Source of the DNA: Ruminococcus sp.
GTDB taxonomy: Bacteria; Bacillota; Clostridia; Oscillospirales; Ruminococcaceae
Reading direction: 5' to 3'
DNA: 64,000 bases
Assembly: GCA_014799805.1 (NCBI GenBank)
Contig: JAAVHJ010000076.1
Location: forward strand, 62,001 to 126,000
This document shows, piece after piece, positions 53,776 to 63,700 of this stretch. Under the pieces are notes generated by a model that saw only the letters and a list, made by a program, of their open reading frames with translations, did not search any database and had not been told where the DNA came from. A program made the translations under genes and the position numbers. Positions within the stretch are counted from its first letter, which is position 1; each line of letters begins with the position of its first letter.

Positions 53776-55275
53776 ATGGGACAGGTGAAAAAGAAAAAAC
53801 GCACAATTATTACAATCATTGTGATTGCCCTGATTTTGGGAGGTGGAGCTGTTGGTATTACAGCGTGTAACAAAAATCTTTCACAGTTACAGGATTTTTC
53901 AGATAATGCAGTTGAAATTGCCAAAATAGAATATCATGATATTTCTAATCATATCAATGTTTCTGGTAATGTCGAAAGTGAAAATTTAATTAAAATTACA
54001 AGCAAACTGACTGCAAAAGTTGCGACTTTGAATGTAGAATTAGGAAGTCATGTCAATGAAGGTGATGTACTTTGTGTATTTGACAGCTCTGAATTACAGC
54101 AACAATATGATAATTTGCTGAAAACACAGGAAAATTCACAAAATCAGAGTGAAAATACACATAAGATTAATGAACGTAATCTTGCAAATGCAAAACGGGA
54201 TAAAGAAATTAATCTTGCACAGGCACAGCGGGCAATTAATGATGCAATTAATGCACAGAATAAAGCTTATGAAAAAGAAAGTAATCTAATCGATGAAATT
54301 AATAATGAAATTGTTCGCCGTGATGAGGCAAAAAATACAATGAATACAACAGATGACCCTCAAAAATATGCGGAAGCATCACAGACCTATCAGGAAGCTG
54401 AAATGAATGTCCAGACAAAACAATCTTCTCTGGAGGCAATTCGTGAACAATTTAGTACTTATGATAGTGCTGTGCAATCTGCACAAGATGCTTATGCTGC
54501 TGCGGAACGCAGTGCAGATATGACAATTCAGAATTATCAAGATATTTTAGATGCGGAACAGTTTCAGCAAGATAATAATTCTAAAACAGAACTCGAAAAA
54601 CTTGCTGATTCAATTGCAGAATGTACAGTGAAAGCTCCCAAGAGTGGTGTGATTACTTCTCTGAATATTGCTGAAGGAAGTATTCCGACAACAGACGCAC
54701 TTATGACAATTGAAGACACGGATTCTTTAAAAATCAAAGTGCAAATCAGTGAGGCAGATATTTTAAATATTCAGGAGGGTATGCCTGCAATTGTGAAAAC
54801 TTCAGCAACTGGTGATAAAGAATTTAATGCTACTGTCAGTCGTGTGGTAAATATTTATGATACATCTGCACAGGGAGCATCTGCAACAGGAACAGCAACA
54901 GGCGGTTATTCGGCAGAAATTACAGTAAATGACAGTGAATCTGAATTATTAATTGGCATGAACGCCAAAGTAAAAATTGTGCTAAATGAAAAAAAAGATG
55001 TATTAGCCGTCCCTTATGATTCGATTATCACAGACGAAGATGAAAAGAGTCATGTATTACTTGCTGTCAAGGGAGCTGACGGTGTAACAAAAGCAAAATC
55101 TGTTATAGTTGAAAAAGGTATGGAGGGTACTTATTATACAGAAATTACTTCTTCTGAAATCAAAGAAGGTGATATGATTGTCATGAATCCTAATAATTAT
55201 CAAGATGGTGATGTTTTGCCAATTTCTGATATCGATACTGCTGTACAGGGAAATGGAGCTGACAGCGATGCGTAA
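53776..55275 (+). CDS. MacA-like membrane fusion protein
   Basis: A 499-residue adaptor: N-terminal anchor (about 10-31, ending ITAC), first half of a biotinyl-lipoyl domain (TSKLTAKVATLNVELGSHV), a long Ala/Gln/Glu-rich coiled coil (about 115-270), the second lipoyl half (VKAPKSGVITSLNIAEGS), then a beta-barrel and membrane-proximal domain. In Gram-positive bacteria such adaptors work with MacB-like ABC exporters for peptides or drugs. ATG with AAAGGAG upstream; overlaps the ATPase gene by eight bases. Confidence 0.9.
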   Translation: MGQVKKKKRTIITIIVIALILGGGAVGITACNKNLSQLQDFSDNAVEIAKIEYHDISNHINVSGNVESENLIKITSKLTAKVATLNVELGSHVNEGDVLCVFDSSELQQQYDNLLKTQENSQNQSENTHKINERNLANAKRDKEINLAQAQRAINDAINAQNKAYEKESNLIDEINNEIVRRDEAKNTMNTTDDPQKYAEASQTYQEAEMNVQTKQSSLEAIREQFSTYDSAVQSAQDAYAAAERSADMTIQNYQDILDAEQFQQDNNSKTELEKLADSIAECTVKAPKSGVITSLNIAEGSIPTTDALMTIEDTDSLKIKVQISEADILNIQEGMPAIVKTSATGDKEFNATVSRVVNIYDTSAQGASATGTATGGYSAEITVNDSESELLIGMNAKVKIVLNEKKDVLAVPYDSIITDEDEKSHVLLAVKGADGVTKAKSVIVEKGMEGTYYTEITSSEIKEGDMIVMNPNNYQDGDVLPISDIDTAVQGNGADSDA

Positions 55276-55978
55276 AACAGTAATCTCTATGAGAAATATC
55301 ATCAAACGTTATTATATTGGCAAACCAAATGAATTGCAAATTTTAAACGGCATTTCGCTTGATGTTCATGAGGGTGAATTTGTTTCCATTGTCGGGCAGT
55401 CAGGTTCTGGTAAGAGTACACTCATGAATATCATTGGTGCATTAGACAGACCCACAGAGGGAACTTATCTATTGAATGGTGTCGATATCAGCACATTAGA
55501 TGACACAGAATTAAGTCGTATCAGAAATAGAGAAATTGGCTTTGTATTTCAGACGTTTAATTTAATTTCTAGAACAGATGCCATTAAAAACGTAGAAATG
55601 CCTATGATGTATGCTGGTGTACCAAGAAAGCAGCGTTTAGAAAGAACAATGCAATTATTAGAAATTGTCGGTATGTCAGAACGTGCCTATCATCAGCCAA
55701 ATGAACTCTCTGGCGGTCAGAAACAACGTGTTGCCATTGCCCGTGCTATGGCAAACAAGCCTTCTATCTTGCTGGCAGATGAACCAACAGGTGCATTAGA
55801 TACTAAAACAGGGCGTATGATTATGGATTTGTTTCATAAGCTTCATCAAGAGGAAGGCACGACGATTGTATTAATTACACATAGTCCAGAACTTGCCGAA
55901 GAAACACAGCGTATGATTACTATCAGTGATGGCAGTATCATTGCAGATACGGAGGTGAATAATCGTGCAGTTTCTTGA
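55268..55978 (+). CDS. MacB-like ABC ATPase
   Basis: A 236-residue ATPase. Walker A GQSGSGKST, signature LSGGQKQRVAIARA and Walker B ILLADEPTGALD are intact. The frame opens earlier, but ATG 55268 gives the normal N-terminus and has GGAG upstream. Middle gene of the adaptor-ATPase-permease operon; overlaps the permease gene by 14 bases. Confidence 0.93.
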   Translation: MRKTVISMRNIIKRYYIGKPNELQILNGISLDVHEGEFVSIVGQSGSGKSTLMNIIGALDRPTEGTYLLNGVDISTLDDTELSRIRNREIGFVFQTFNLISRTDAIKNVEMPMMYAGVPRKQRLERTMQLLEIVGMSERAYHQPNELSGGQKQRVAIARAMANKPSILLADEPTGALDTKTGRMIMDLFHKLHQEEGTTIVLITHSPELAEETQRMITISDGSIIADTEVNNRAVS

Positions 55979-57299
55979 AAATATCCGTCTTGCATTTACT
56001 TCTATTTTGGCAAATAAAATGCGTGCATTACTGACAATGTTAGGTATTATTATTGGTATCAGCTCTGTTATTACAATTACAACAATTGGCTCGTCTATTC
56101 AGAAAACACTGACAAATACATTTAATTCCATGGGTTCTATGAACTATTTTGAAGTCTATTCACAAATTGATTTTTCAAATTATGAAGAAGATGACGACTC
56201 ACAAATTTATACTTACAGAGACGAAGATATGATTTCCCGTCAGATGCTTGATGAATTAGTGCAGACATATCCTGATTATTTCAGTTTAAGTCTAAGTGAA
56301 AATTATGGCAGTTCAGGAATGCGTAACTGGAAAGACCAGTCTATGAGTGTTACTATCAGTGGGGTTTTGAATTTTGATAATCTGGGAGATATTAAATTTA
56401 TATCTGGCAGAGCCATTCATTATCAGGATAATTTAAATCTAAAACAGACAATTGCTGTATCAGATTTATTTGTATCACAATATTTTGCACCAGATGTGAA
56501 TCCAATCGGACAAACAGTGACATTGGAGCTGGAAGCAACTGGTCAAACAGAAGATTTTATTATTGTAGGTGTATTTGAACTACCAGCAGCTTATTTGAAT
56601 TATGCTTATAAGCCTGGTATGAAAGAGATTGAAAAAGTAACACCTGTCTATGTGCCTTTAGATACTATGATGCATTTACTTCATCAGGAAAATAGTTATC
56701 GCTATTGGGTAGATATTTATTATAATATAAATTATGATATTGATATGCAGGAACAAGTATTACGTGATTTCTTTACAGAACAGTATCAACAAGCTGAAAA
56801 ACCATATATGACTGTTGAAATTGTCAATATGCAGTCACAACTTGGCATGATTAATGCGGTTGTCAATGTGATTACCATTGCAATTTCTGTGATTGCAGCC
56901 ATTTCATTGATTGTCGGCGGTGTGGGTGTCATGAATATTATGCTTGTCAGTATTACGGAACGTACCAAAGAAATTGGCATCAGAAAAGCACTCGGTGCAC
57001 AGAATTCTTATATCAGAATGCAATTTGTTGTAGAAGCAATTTTAATTTGTCTGATTGGCGGTATTATTGGCATTCTAATTGGTATCATGAATGGCATGTT
57101 AATTGGCTATATTGCAAAAACAGTTGTCACAAATATGTATCCATCTTATGCGTCTTTATTCTCAATCACAGTACAACCATCGATACCAGCAATTATTATT
57201 TCTGTCATGTTCTCTATTATAACAGGTGTTTTCTTCGGTTACTATCCAGCAAATAAAGCTGCCAAAATGAATCCGATTGACGCACTTCGTTATGATTAA
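55965..57299 (+). CDS. MacB-like ABC permease
   Basis: A 444-residue FtsX/MacB-type permease with one N-terminal membrane helix, an extracellular domain of about 240 residues and three C-terminal helices. RALLTMLGIIIGISSVI and the TERTKEIGIRKALGA motif are typical. GTG start with GGAGGTGA upstream. It completes a tripartite-like exporter without an outer membrane partner, as expected in a Gram-positive. Confidence 0.93.
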   Translation: MQFLENIRLAFTSILANKMRALLTMLGIIIGISSVITITTIGSSIQKTLTNTFNSMGSMNYFEVYSQIDFSNYEEDDDSQIYTYRDEDMISRQMLDELVQTYPDYFSLSLSENYGSSGMRNWKDQSMSVTISGVLNFDNLGDIKFISGRAIHYQDNLNLKQTIAVSDLFVSQYFAPDVNPIGQTVTLELEATGQTEDFIIVGVFELPAAYLNYAYKPGMKEIEKVTPVYVPLDTMMHLLHQENSYRYWVDIYYNINYDIDMQEQVLRDFFTEQYQQAEKPYMTVEIVNMQSQLGMINAVVNVITIAISVIAAISLIVGGVGVMNIMLVSITERTKEIGIRKALGAQNSYIRMQFVVEAILICLIGGIIGILIGIMNGMLIGYIAKTVVTNMYPSYASLFSITVQPSIPAIIISVMFSIITGVFFGYYPANKAAKMNPIDALRYD

Positions 57300-57305
57300 A
57301 TTAAC

Positions 57306-57344
57306 AAAAAAGCTGTTGCATATTTCTTTGTGACAGCTTTTTTT
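57306..57344 (+). terminator. Terminator of the efflux operon
   Basis: Stem AAAAAAGCTGT / ACAGCTTTTTT with a 16-base loop and T-run. Confidence 0.82.
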
Positions 57345-57421
57345 ATTATTGTCAGCCTTTTGATGCCAGCATGAAAATTTTTTTATAGAATAAAATAATA
57401 TTGAAATTACCAAAAAATTGG

Positions 57422-57450
57422 TTGACATTTTAATAAAATTCTGTTATAAT
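57422..57450 (+). promoter_or_regulatory. Promoter of the YbjN-ClpP-TraG operon
   Basis: TTGACA (57422-57427), 17-bp spacer, TATAAT (57445-57450). Confidence 0.85.
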
Positions 57451-57521
57451 AATATTATGAGATAAACTCATACAGACGAATTACATAATTAATATGTATA
57501 TTTTCAAATGGAGGTAATATT

Positions 57522-58010
57522 ATGGAAGATAGAGTTTATTCTAATGACATTGCAGATGCTATCACTGATTTTCTTAATGATGATGACTGGAATTTTGATT
57601 TTGATGATGAGAAAGGTGTATTTAGATTTTCACTTAGTTTGAAAAATAAGATGAAAAAAATTAGCTATATTATTAGTGTTAAGGAAGAAGAATATAGCGT
57701 TTATGCGGTTTCTCCAATTGGGGCTGATGAAGATGATGAAAGAATGATGCAGAATATGTCTGAATTCATATGCAGAGCCAATTATGGCTTGAGAATGGGC
57801 AATTTTGAGCTTGACCACAGAGATGGGGAAATTCGTTACAAAGTTAATGTCTGTTGTGATGATATCATTCCTACAAGGGGAATGATTGCAAGAAGTATTT
57901 ATTGTCCTGCATCAATGTTTGAACGTTATGGCCCTGGTATTATAAATGTTATTTTCAATGATGCAGAAGCGAAATATGCGGTTGAAACATGTGAAAATGA
58001 TGCTGATTAA
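57522..58010 (+). CDS. YbjN-like protein, paralog 1
   Basis: A 162-residue soluble protein with the alpha-beta-beta pattern of the YbjN/type III chaperone-like fold: N-terminal helix (ADAITDFLNDDDW), three to four strands (GVFRFSLSL, YIISVKEEEYSVYAVSP), a helix (MSEFICRANYGLRMGNFELD) and paired strands. YbjN proteins are thought to assist or regulate other proteins; no specific role can be assigned. ATG with GGAGGTAA upstream. Confidence 0.65.
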   Translation: MEDRVYSNDIADAITDFLNDDDWNFDFDDEKGVFRFSLSLKNKMKKISYIISVKEEEYSVYAVSPIGADEDDERMMQNMSEFICRANYGLRMGNFELDHRDGEIRYKVNVCCDDIIPTRGMIARSIYCPASMFERYGPGIINVIFNDAEAKYAVETCENDAD

Positions 58011-58060
58011 TAATATTTTATAAAAACAGGAAAAAGCATGTATGATAGGAGGTAATATCA

Positions 58061-58744
58061 GTGGAAAAAAAGAGTTATTCTAATGATATTGCAAATGCCA
58101 TTAGCAGTTTTCTTGAAGAAGATAACTGGATTTTTAGTTTTGATGAGAAAAAAGGCGTATTTAAATTTATGCTTAGTTTAAAAAACAAGATTAAAAATAT
58201 CAATTATATTATTAACGTTATGGAAGAAGAATATAGTGTTTATGCGACTTCTTCAATTGGGGCTGATGAAAATGATGAGAAGATAATGCGAAACATGGCT
58301 GAATTTCTATGCAGGGTGAACTACGGTTTGAGGACAGGCAATTTTGAACTTGACCATACAGATGGTGAAATTAGTTATAAAGTTCATATTTGCTGTGAAG
58401 GTATTATTCCTACAAGAAAAATGATAAAAAAAAGTATTTATTGTCCTGCATCAATGTTTGAACGTTATGGCTCTGGCATAGTCGCTATTATTTTCAGTGA
58501 TGCTGTCCCAAAAAATGCAGTTGAAACATGTGAAAGGTCTAACGAAGAAACAGCACATCATAGCGTTTCTCATGTTGTCAGCAGTGAAAATGGCAGTAGT
58601 ACAGATGCAATGCTGGCTAGACTTGCTGCCCGTTTTGGTTCCAGCAGTGATGAATCTAATCAAGATTCTAAACATACAGCCAGTGATGCGTCAGAAATTG
58701 TCATACATACTGATTTGTTTAGAAAGAAAGGTGGTGTTTCCTAA
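58061..58744 (+). CDS. YbjN-like protein, paralog 2 with tail
   Basis: A 227-residue paralog of the preceding gene, about two thirds identical over 155 residues, with an added Ser-rich tail of about 65 residues (ending DLFRKKGGVS) that has a short amphipathic helix (DAMLARLAARFG). GTG start with AGGAGGTAA upstream. The tail is absent from paralog 1 and may be a docking segment. Its stop overlaps the ATG of the ClpP-like gene by one base. Confidence 0.65.
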   Translation: MEKKSYSNDIANAISSFLEEDNWIFSFDEKKGVFKFMLSLKNKIKNINYIINVMEEEYSVYATSSIGADENDEKIMRNMAEFLCRVNYGLRTGNFELDHTDGEISYKVHICCEGIIPTRKMIKKSIYCPASMFERYGSGIVAIIFSDAVPKNAVETCERSNEETAHHSVSHVVSSENGSSTDAMLARLAARFGSSSDESNQDSKHTASDASEIVIHTDLFRKKGGVS

Positions 58745-59331
58745 TGAATGTTCAAGTAAAGTCAAGTAATGGTATTGCACTAGTACCACTGGAAACACGC
58801 CTGCTTGCAGAGAGAAAAATTTTTATTGAGGGTGAAATTAATCAGGAAAAAGCTTGTGAGTTTGTCAAAAAAGTAATGCTTTTGTATAAAGAAGACAATC
58901 ACAAATCTATTGATGTGCTAATTAACAGTCCAGGTGGAGAGATTAATTCGGGTCTTCTCATGTATGATTGTATTCAAGCTTGTAAAGCTCCTATTCGTAT
59001 GTTCTGTATGGGGAATGCATATAGTATGGGGGCTTTGTTATTTTCTTGTGGAAATCATGGGCGATACATGTTTCCACATAGCGAATTGATGATACATGAA
59101 CCGCTATTAGGAAGTCGTGTCAGTGGCAATGCGTCATCAATCAAATCTATTTCAGATAGTCTTATGGAAACAAGAAAAAAAATGAATCAAATTCTTGCGA
59201 AACATACTGGAAAGACAGAAGAAGAAATCGAAGAAGCAACTAGTTATAATCATTATTATAATCCAGAAGAAAGTGTGGAATTTGGTCTGGCTGATGAGAT
59301 TGTAAGTTTTGATATGGTTATGGAGGGATAA
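58744..59331 (+). CDS. ClpP-like protease with Asp to Asn in the triad
   Basis: A 195-residue ClpP/enoyl-CoA-isomerase-fold protease. The Ser94 (NAYSMGA) and His118 (LMIHEPL) catalytic residues are present, as is INSPGGEINSG. By alignment to E. coli ClpP through HTG and EYGL(V)D, the catalytic Asp is Asn169. Not the housekeeping ClpP: no clpX or trigger factor gene follows. It is translationally coupled to the second YbjN gene and is followed by a TraG-like ATPase, which might unfold or deliver substrate in place of ClpX; that is inference. Confidence 0.78.
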   Translation: MNVQVKSSNGIALVPLETRLLAERKIFIEGEINQEKACEFVKKVMLLYKEDNHKSIDVLINSPGGEINSGLLMYDCIQACKAPIRMFCMGNAYSMGALLFSCGNHGRYMFPHSELMIHEPLLGSRVSGNASSIKSISDSLMETRKKMNQILAKHTGKTEEEIEEATSYNHYYNPEESVEFGLADEIVSFDMVMEG

Positions 59332-59337
59332 GCATAC

Positions 59338-60627
59338 ATGGAAATGGATAGAATGATTCTTGGAGAAGGCGCTGTATACAGCACAAACTGTAATGAAACT
59401 GGTCTGAATAATAATGTAATTGTATGTGCCAGCAGTGGCGGTGGCAAAACAATGTCAATTATGGAACCTCGACTTCTTGAAACATTCCATTCCAGTCTTG
59501 TTGTTACTGTCACTAAACGGAAACTGGTAAATAAATATAAAACAGTGTTCTCAAAAAGGGGCTACAATGTCCTTGACCTTAATTTTGTAAAGCCAATAGA
59601 GAGTAATATTGCATATGATCCCCTTGAGTATGTAGCAAGCTATTCAGATATTAGTTTTTTGTCTGAATCTATTGTGAAAGCAAATCCACGTAAAGAAAAT
59701 TCAACTGCTGACCCTTATTGGGACGATGCTGCGATTAGTCTTCTTTCGGCTTTAATTGCATATGTACTTATGATAGAAGATAAACCCACTTTTGCTGATG
59801 TTCTGAAATTAAATGATACTCTTACTATCAAAGAAAATGCTGGCGGTTCTATTACAACTACTCTTGACCGTAAATTTAATATGATTGCACAGAAAAGTCC
59901 AACCTGTTTTGCGGTGACCTGCTGGAATTCGTTTAAAGTTTTACCGTTTAAAACTGCAAGTTGTGTTTATGGTGCATTAAATACAACAATTGATACAATA
60001 TTTTCTCCTGAACTCAGGACAATGATTACGGAGAAAAACAAAGTAGATTTCAAAGAACTTTCCAGTCAGAAAACGGTTCTTTTTATTTCTACATCTGCAG
60101 TAAATCCAGCTTTAAGTTGTTTTATTAATATGTTCTATGCACAGATGTTTAAACAGCTTTTTGAATTTGCAGAATCATTGCCAACTGGTACACTTCCAAT
60201 TCCTGTTTCTGTTTTATGTGATGATTTTGCCACAGGTTCAAGAATACTTAATTTTCCAGAGTATATCTCTATTTTCAGAGAAAAACAAATTAGTGTAATG
60301 TTGCTTTTACAATCTGAAAGCCAACTTGAACGCATGTATGGGCATGAAGATTCTGTAACAATTATTAATAATTGTGATACCTATGTTTATATGGGCGGAA
60401 TGGATTTAAGAACATGCCGTAATATTAGCGAACGTCTCAATGTACCGCTTGATGAAGTATTATATATGCCTTTAGGTCAAGAAGTAATTTTCAGACGGGG
60501 ACAAAGACCGATTGTTACACAAAGATATAATGTTCTAACTGACAATACATATTTAGAAATTACAGAACAATATGAAAAAAATATGCAGGAAGCTGAAAAA
60601 AATGAGGAAATTATTACTGAATTTTAA
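59338..60627 (+). CDS. Soluble TraG/VirD4-like ATPase
   Basis: A 429-residue ATPase of the type IV coupling protein family. Walker A is ASSGGGKTM (residues 31-39), Walker B SVLCDDFA, and the later LLLQSESQLERMYG and NNCDTYVYMGG stretches match TraG/VirD4 proteins. The N-terminal membrane helices of coupling proteins are missing, and no relaxase, mating-pair or excision gene is nearby, so it is not part of a visible conjugative element. Seven bases after the ClpP-like gene with GGAGGG upstream. Likely a partner of that protein. Confidence 0.8.
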   Translation: MEMDRMILGEGAVYSTNCNETGLNNNVIVCASSGGGKTMSIMEPRLLETFHSSLVVTVTKRKLVNKYKTVFSKRGYNVLDLNFVKPIESNIAYDPLEYVASYSDISFLSESIVKANPRKENSTADPYWDDAAISLLSALIAYVLMIEDKPTFADVLKLNDTLTIKENAGGSITTTLDRKFNMIAQKSPTCFAVTCWNSFKVLPFKTASCVYGALNTTIDTIFSPELRTMITEKNKVDFKELSSQKTVLFISTSAVNPALSCFINMFYAQMFKQLFEFAESLPTGTLPIPVSVLCDDFATGSRILNFPEYISIFREKQISVMLLLQSESQLERMYGHEDSVTIINNCDTYVYMGGMDLRTCRNISERLNVPLDEVLYMPLGQEVIFRRGQRPIVTQRYNVLTDNTYLEITEQYEKNMQEAEKNEEIITEF

Positions 60628-60656
60628 ATAAAAACATAGCAATTTTGTCTATAAAT

Positions 60657-60693
60657 TAAAAGCTGTTGCATTTTAACTTGCAACAGCTTTTTT
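60657..60693. terminator. Bidirectional terminator
   Basis: A perfect stem AAAAGCTGTTGCA / TGCAACAGCTTTT with T-runs on both strands, between the TraG-like gene and carB. Confidence 0.92.
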
Positions 60694-60705
60694 AAATTCA
60701 ATTCA

Positions 60706-63700
60706 TTATTTTATTTCATCATGATGTGCCTGTAATGATTTTACACCAAAATGTTTATTTTCTTTAATCGCACGAATACCCTCAACACTTGCCTTAGCCG
60801 CAGCCATAGTTGTAATATATGGAATTCTATGCTTAATGGCAGCTTTGCGAATATAACTATCATCATGCATACTTGCTTTGCCAATAGGAGTATTAATAAT
60901 CAACTGAATTTGACTATTTGCAATAAAATCACCAACATTTGGTCTGCCCTCATACATTTTGTAAACACGTTCACAAGGAATATTCTGTGCCTGTAAAAGT
61001 TTATAGCATTTATGTGTTGCAAGAATTTTAAATCCAAGTTCATGGAATGCTTTTGCAATTTCTGGTAATTCTGCTTTGTCACGTTCACAGACACTTAATA
61101 AAACAGTTCCCTCAGATGGCAATCTTGTTTGTGTTGCTTCTTCTGCTTTATAATATGCTTCTCCAAAAGATTCTGAAATGCCAAGTACTTCGCCTGTAGA
61201 ACGCATTTCTGGCCCTAAAATTGGGTCTACTTCCTGGAACATATTAAATGGGAAAACGGCTTCTTTTACGCCATAATGTTTAATTTCTCTGTCTTTCAGC
61301 TCTGGCACTGGAGACGGCTTGCCTGTAATATCAGAAGTAATAATTTGCGTTGCAATTTGCACCATGTTAATACTGCAAACTTTAGATACTAACGGTACTG
61401 TACGGGAGGCTCTTGGATTTGCTTCCAGTACATAGACAGTATCACCTTCAATTGCATATTGCATGTTCATTAAACCGCAGACATTCATTTCAACAGCAAT
61501 TTTTCTAGTATAATCTTTGATAGTAGCAATCTGTTTTTCTGTTAAATTTTTAGACGGTAGAATACATGCGGAGTCACCAGAATGTACACCAGCTAATTCG
61601 ATATGTTCCATCACAGCAGGAACAAAGCAATTCGTACCATCAGAAATGGCATCTGCTTCACATTCTGTTGCATGGTTCAAAAATCTGTCGATTAAAATTG
61701 GTCTGTCTGGTGTCACACCAACTGCGGCGGACATGTAAACTTTCATCATTTCGTCATCATGAACAATTTCCATGCCACGACCACCCAACACATAAGAGGG
61801 ACGTACCATAACAGGATAGCCAATTTTGTTTGCAATGGCAAGTGCTTCTTCTACATTGACAGCCATTCCAGATTCTGGCATTGGAATATTTAATTTTTCC
61901 ATCATTGCTCTGAAATGGTCTCTGTCTTCGGCAAGGTCAATTGTTTCAGGAGACGTGCCTAAAATTCTCACACCATATTTTTTCAAATCATTGGCAAGAT
62001 TCAAAGGTGTCTGACCACCAAACTGTGCAATCACACCAACTGGTTTTTCTTTGTCATAAATGCTAAGTACATCTTCTAATGTCAATGGCTCAAAATAAAG
62101 CTTATCCGATGTATCATAGTCTGTAGAAACTGTTTCTGGGTTACAGTTTACAATAATAGATTCAAAACCAAGTTTTTTCAGTGCCAATGCTGCATGTACA
62201 CAGCAATAGTCAAATTCAATTCCTTGTCCAATTCTGTTAGGACCACCGCCCAGAATCATAATTTTTGGTTTATTACTGCATGGGCTGTTATCTTCCTGTA
62301 AATGATAAGTAGAATAATAATAAGCAGAATTTTCAGTGCCACTTACATGAACGCCCTCCCATGCTTCACGGATATTAAATTTCAGACGTTCTGCACGGAT
62401 TTCTTCTTCTGATATTTCAAGTAACTGGCTTAAATATCTATCACTGAATCCATCTAATTTCGCTTGTTTCAGAATCGGCATTTCTGGAACAGAGCCTTTG
62501 AGTTTTAAAAGCTGTTCTTCTTCCTGCACTAATTCTAACATTTCTTGCAGGAAATAATGCTTGATTTTTGTCAATTCATAAATTTCTTCAATGCTTGCAC
62601 CTTTTCGCAACGCTTCATAAATAATAAATTGACGTTCACTGGTTGGGCAATTCAGCATAGTTAATAATTCTTCTTTTGATTTCTCATGAAAATCTTTTGC
62701 AAAGCCTAAGCCATATCGACCTGTTTCCAAACTTCTGATTGCTTTTTGAAAAGCTTCTTTATAAGTTTTGCCAATGCTCATCACTTCGCCGACAGCTTTC
62801 ATTTGTGTGCCAAGTTTATCTTCTGCACCCTTGAATTTTTCAAATGCCCATCTTGCGAATTTAATCACGACATAATCGCCATCTGGCTGATATTTGTCAA
62901 GTGTGCCATATTTTCCGCAAGGAATTTCGTCCAATGTCAAACCACATGCAAGCATTGCAGAAACTAATGCAATTGGGAAACCTGTTGCTTTAGAAGCTAA
63001 TGCAGAAGAACGTGAAGTTCTTGGATTAATTTCAATCACAACAATTCTGTCAGATACAGGGTCATGGGCAAATTGACAATTACAACCGCCGATAACTTCA
63101 ATTGCTTCTACAATTTTATAAGAATATTCCTGCAATTTTTTCTGAACTTCTTCAGAAATTGTCAGCATAGGAGCTGAACAGAAGGAATCCCCTGTATGTA
63201 CGCCAATTGGGTCTATATTTTCAATAAAACATACTGTGATAATATTATTATTTGCATCACGAACAACTTCCAGCTCTAATTCTTCCCAACCGCCAATGCA
63301 TTCTTCAACAAGTACTTGATTGACAAGACTTGCTTGCAGACCTCTTGCACAGACTGTTTTTAATTCATCTACGTTATAGACCATACCGCCACCGGCACCG
63401 CCCATTGTATAGGCTGGACGTAATACAACTGGATATTTTAATTCTTCTGCAATTTTAACGGCTTCTTCTACTGTATAAGCAACTTGACTGCGTGGCATTT
63501 CAATGCCAAGCTTTGCCATGGTATTTTTAAATTCAATACGGTCTTCGCCTCTCTCAATGGCATCTACTTGTACACCGATAACTTGTACCTGATATTTTTC
63601 CAGTACACCAGCTTCTGACAACTCTGAACAAAGATTTAAACCAGACTGTCCGCCAAGATTTGGCAATAACGCATCAGGACGTTCTTTTTCAATAATCTGT

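Noticed and set aside
59338-60627. Conjugative element carrying a TraG coupling protein
   Set aside because: No relaxase, mating-pair, integrase or attachment site is seen, and the protein lacks the membrane helices of a coupling protein.
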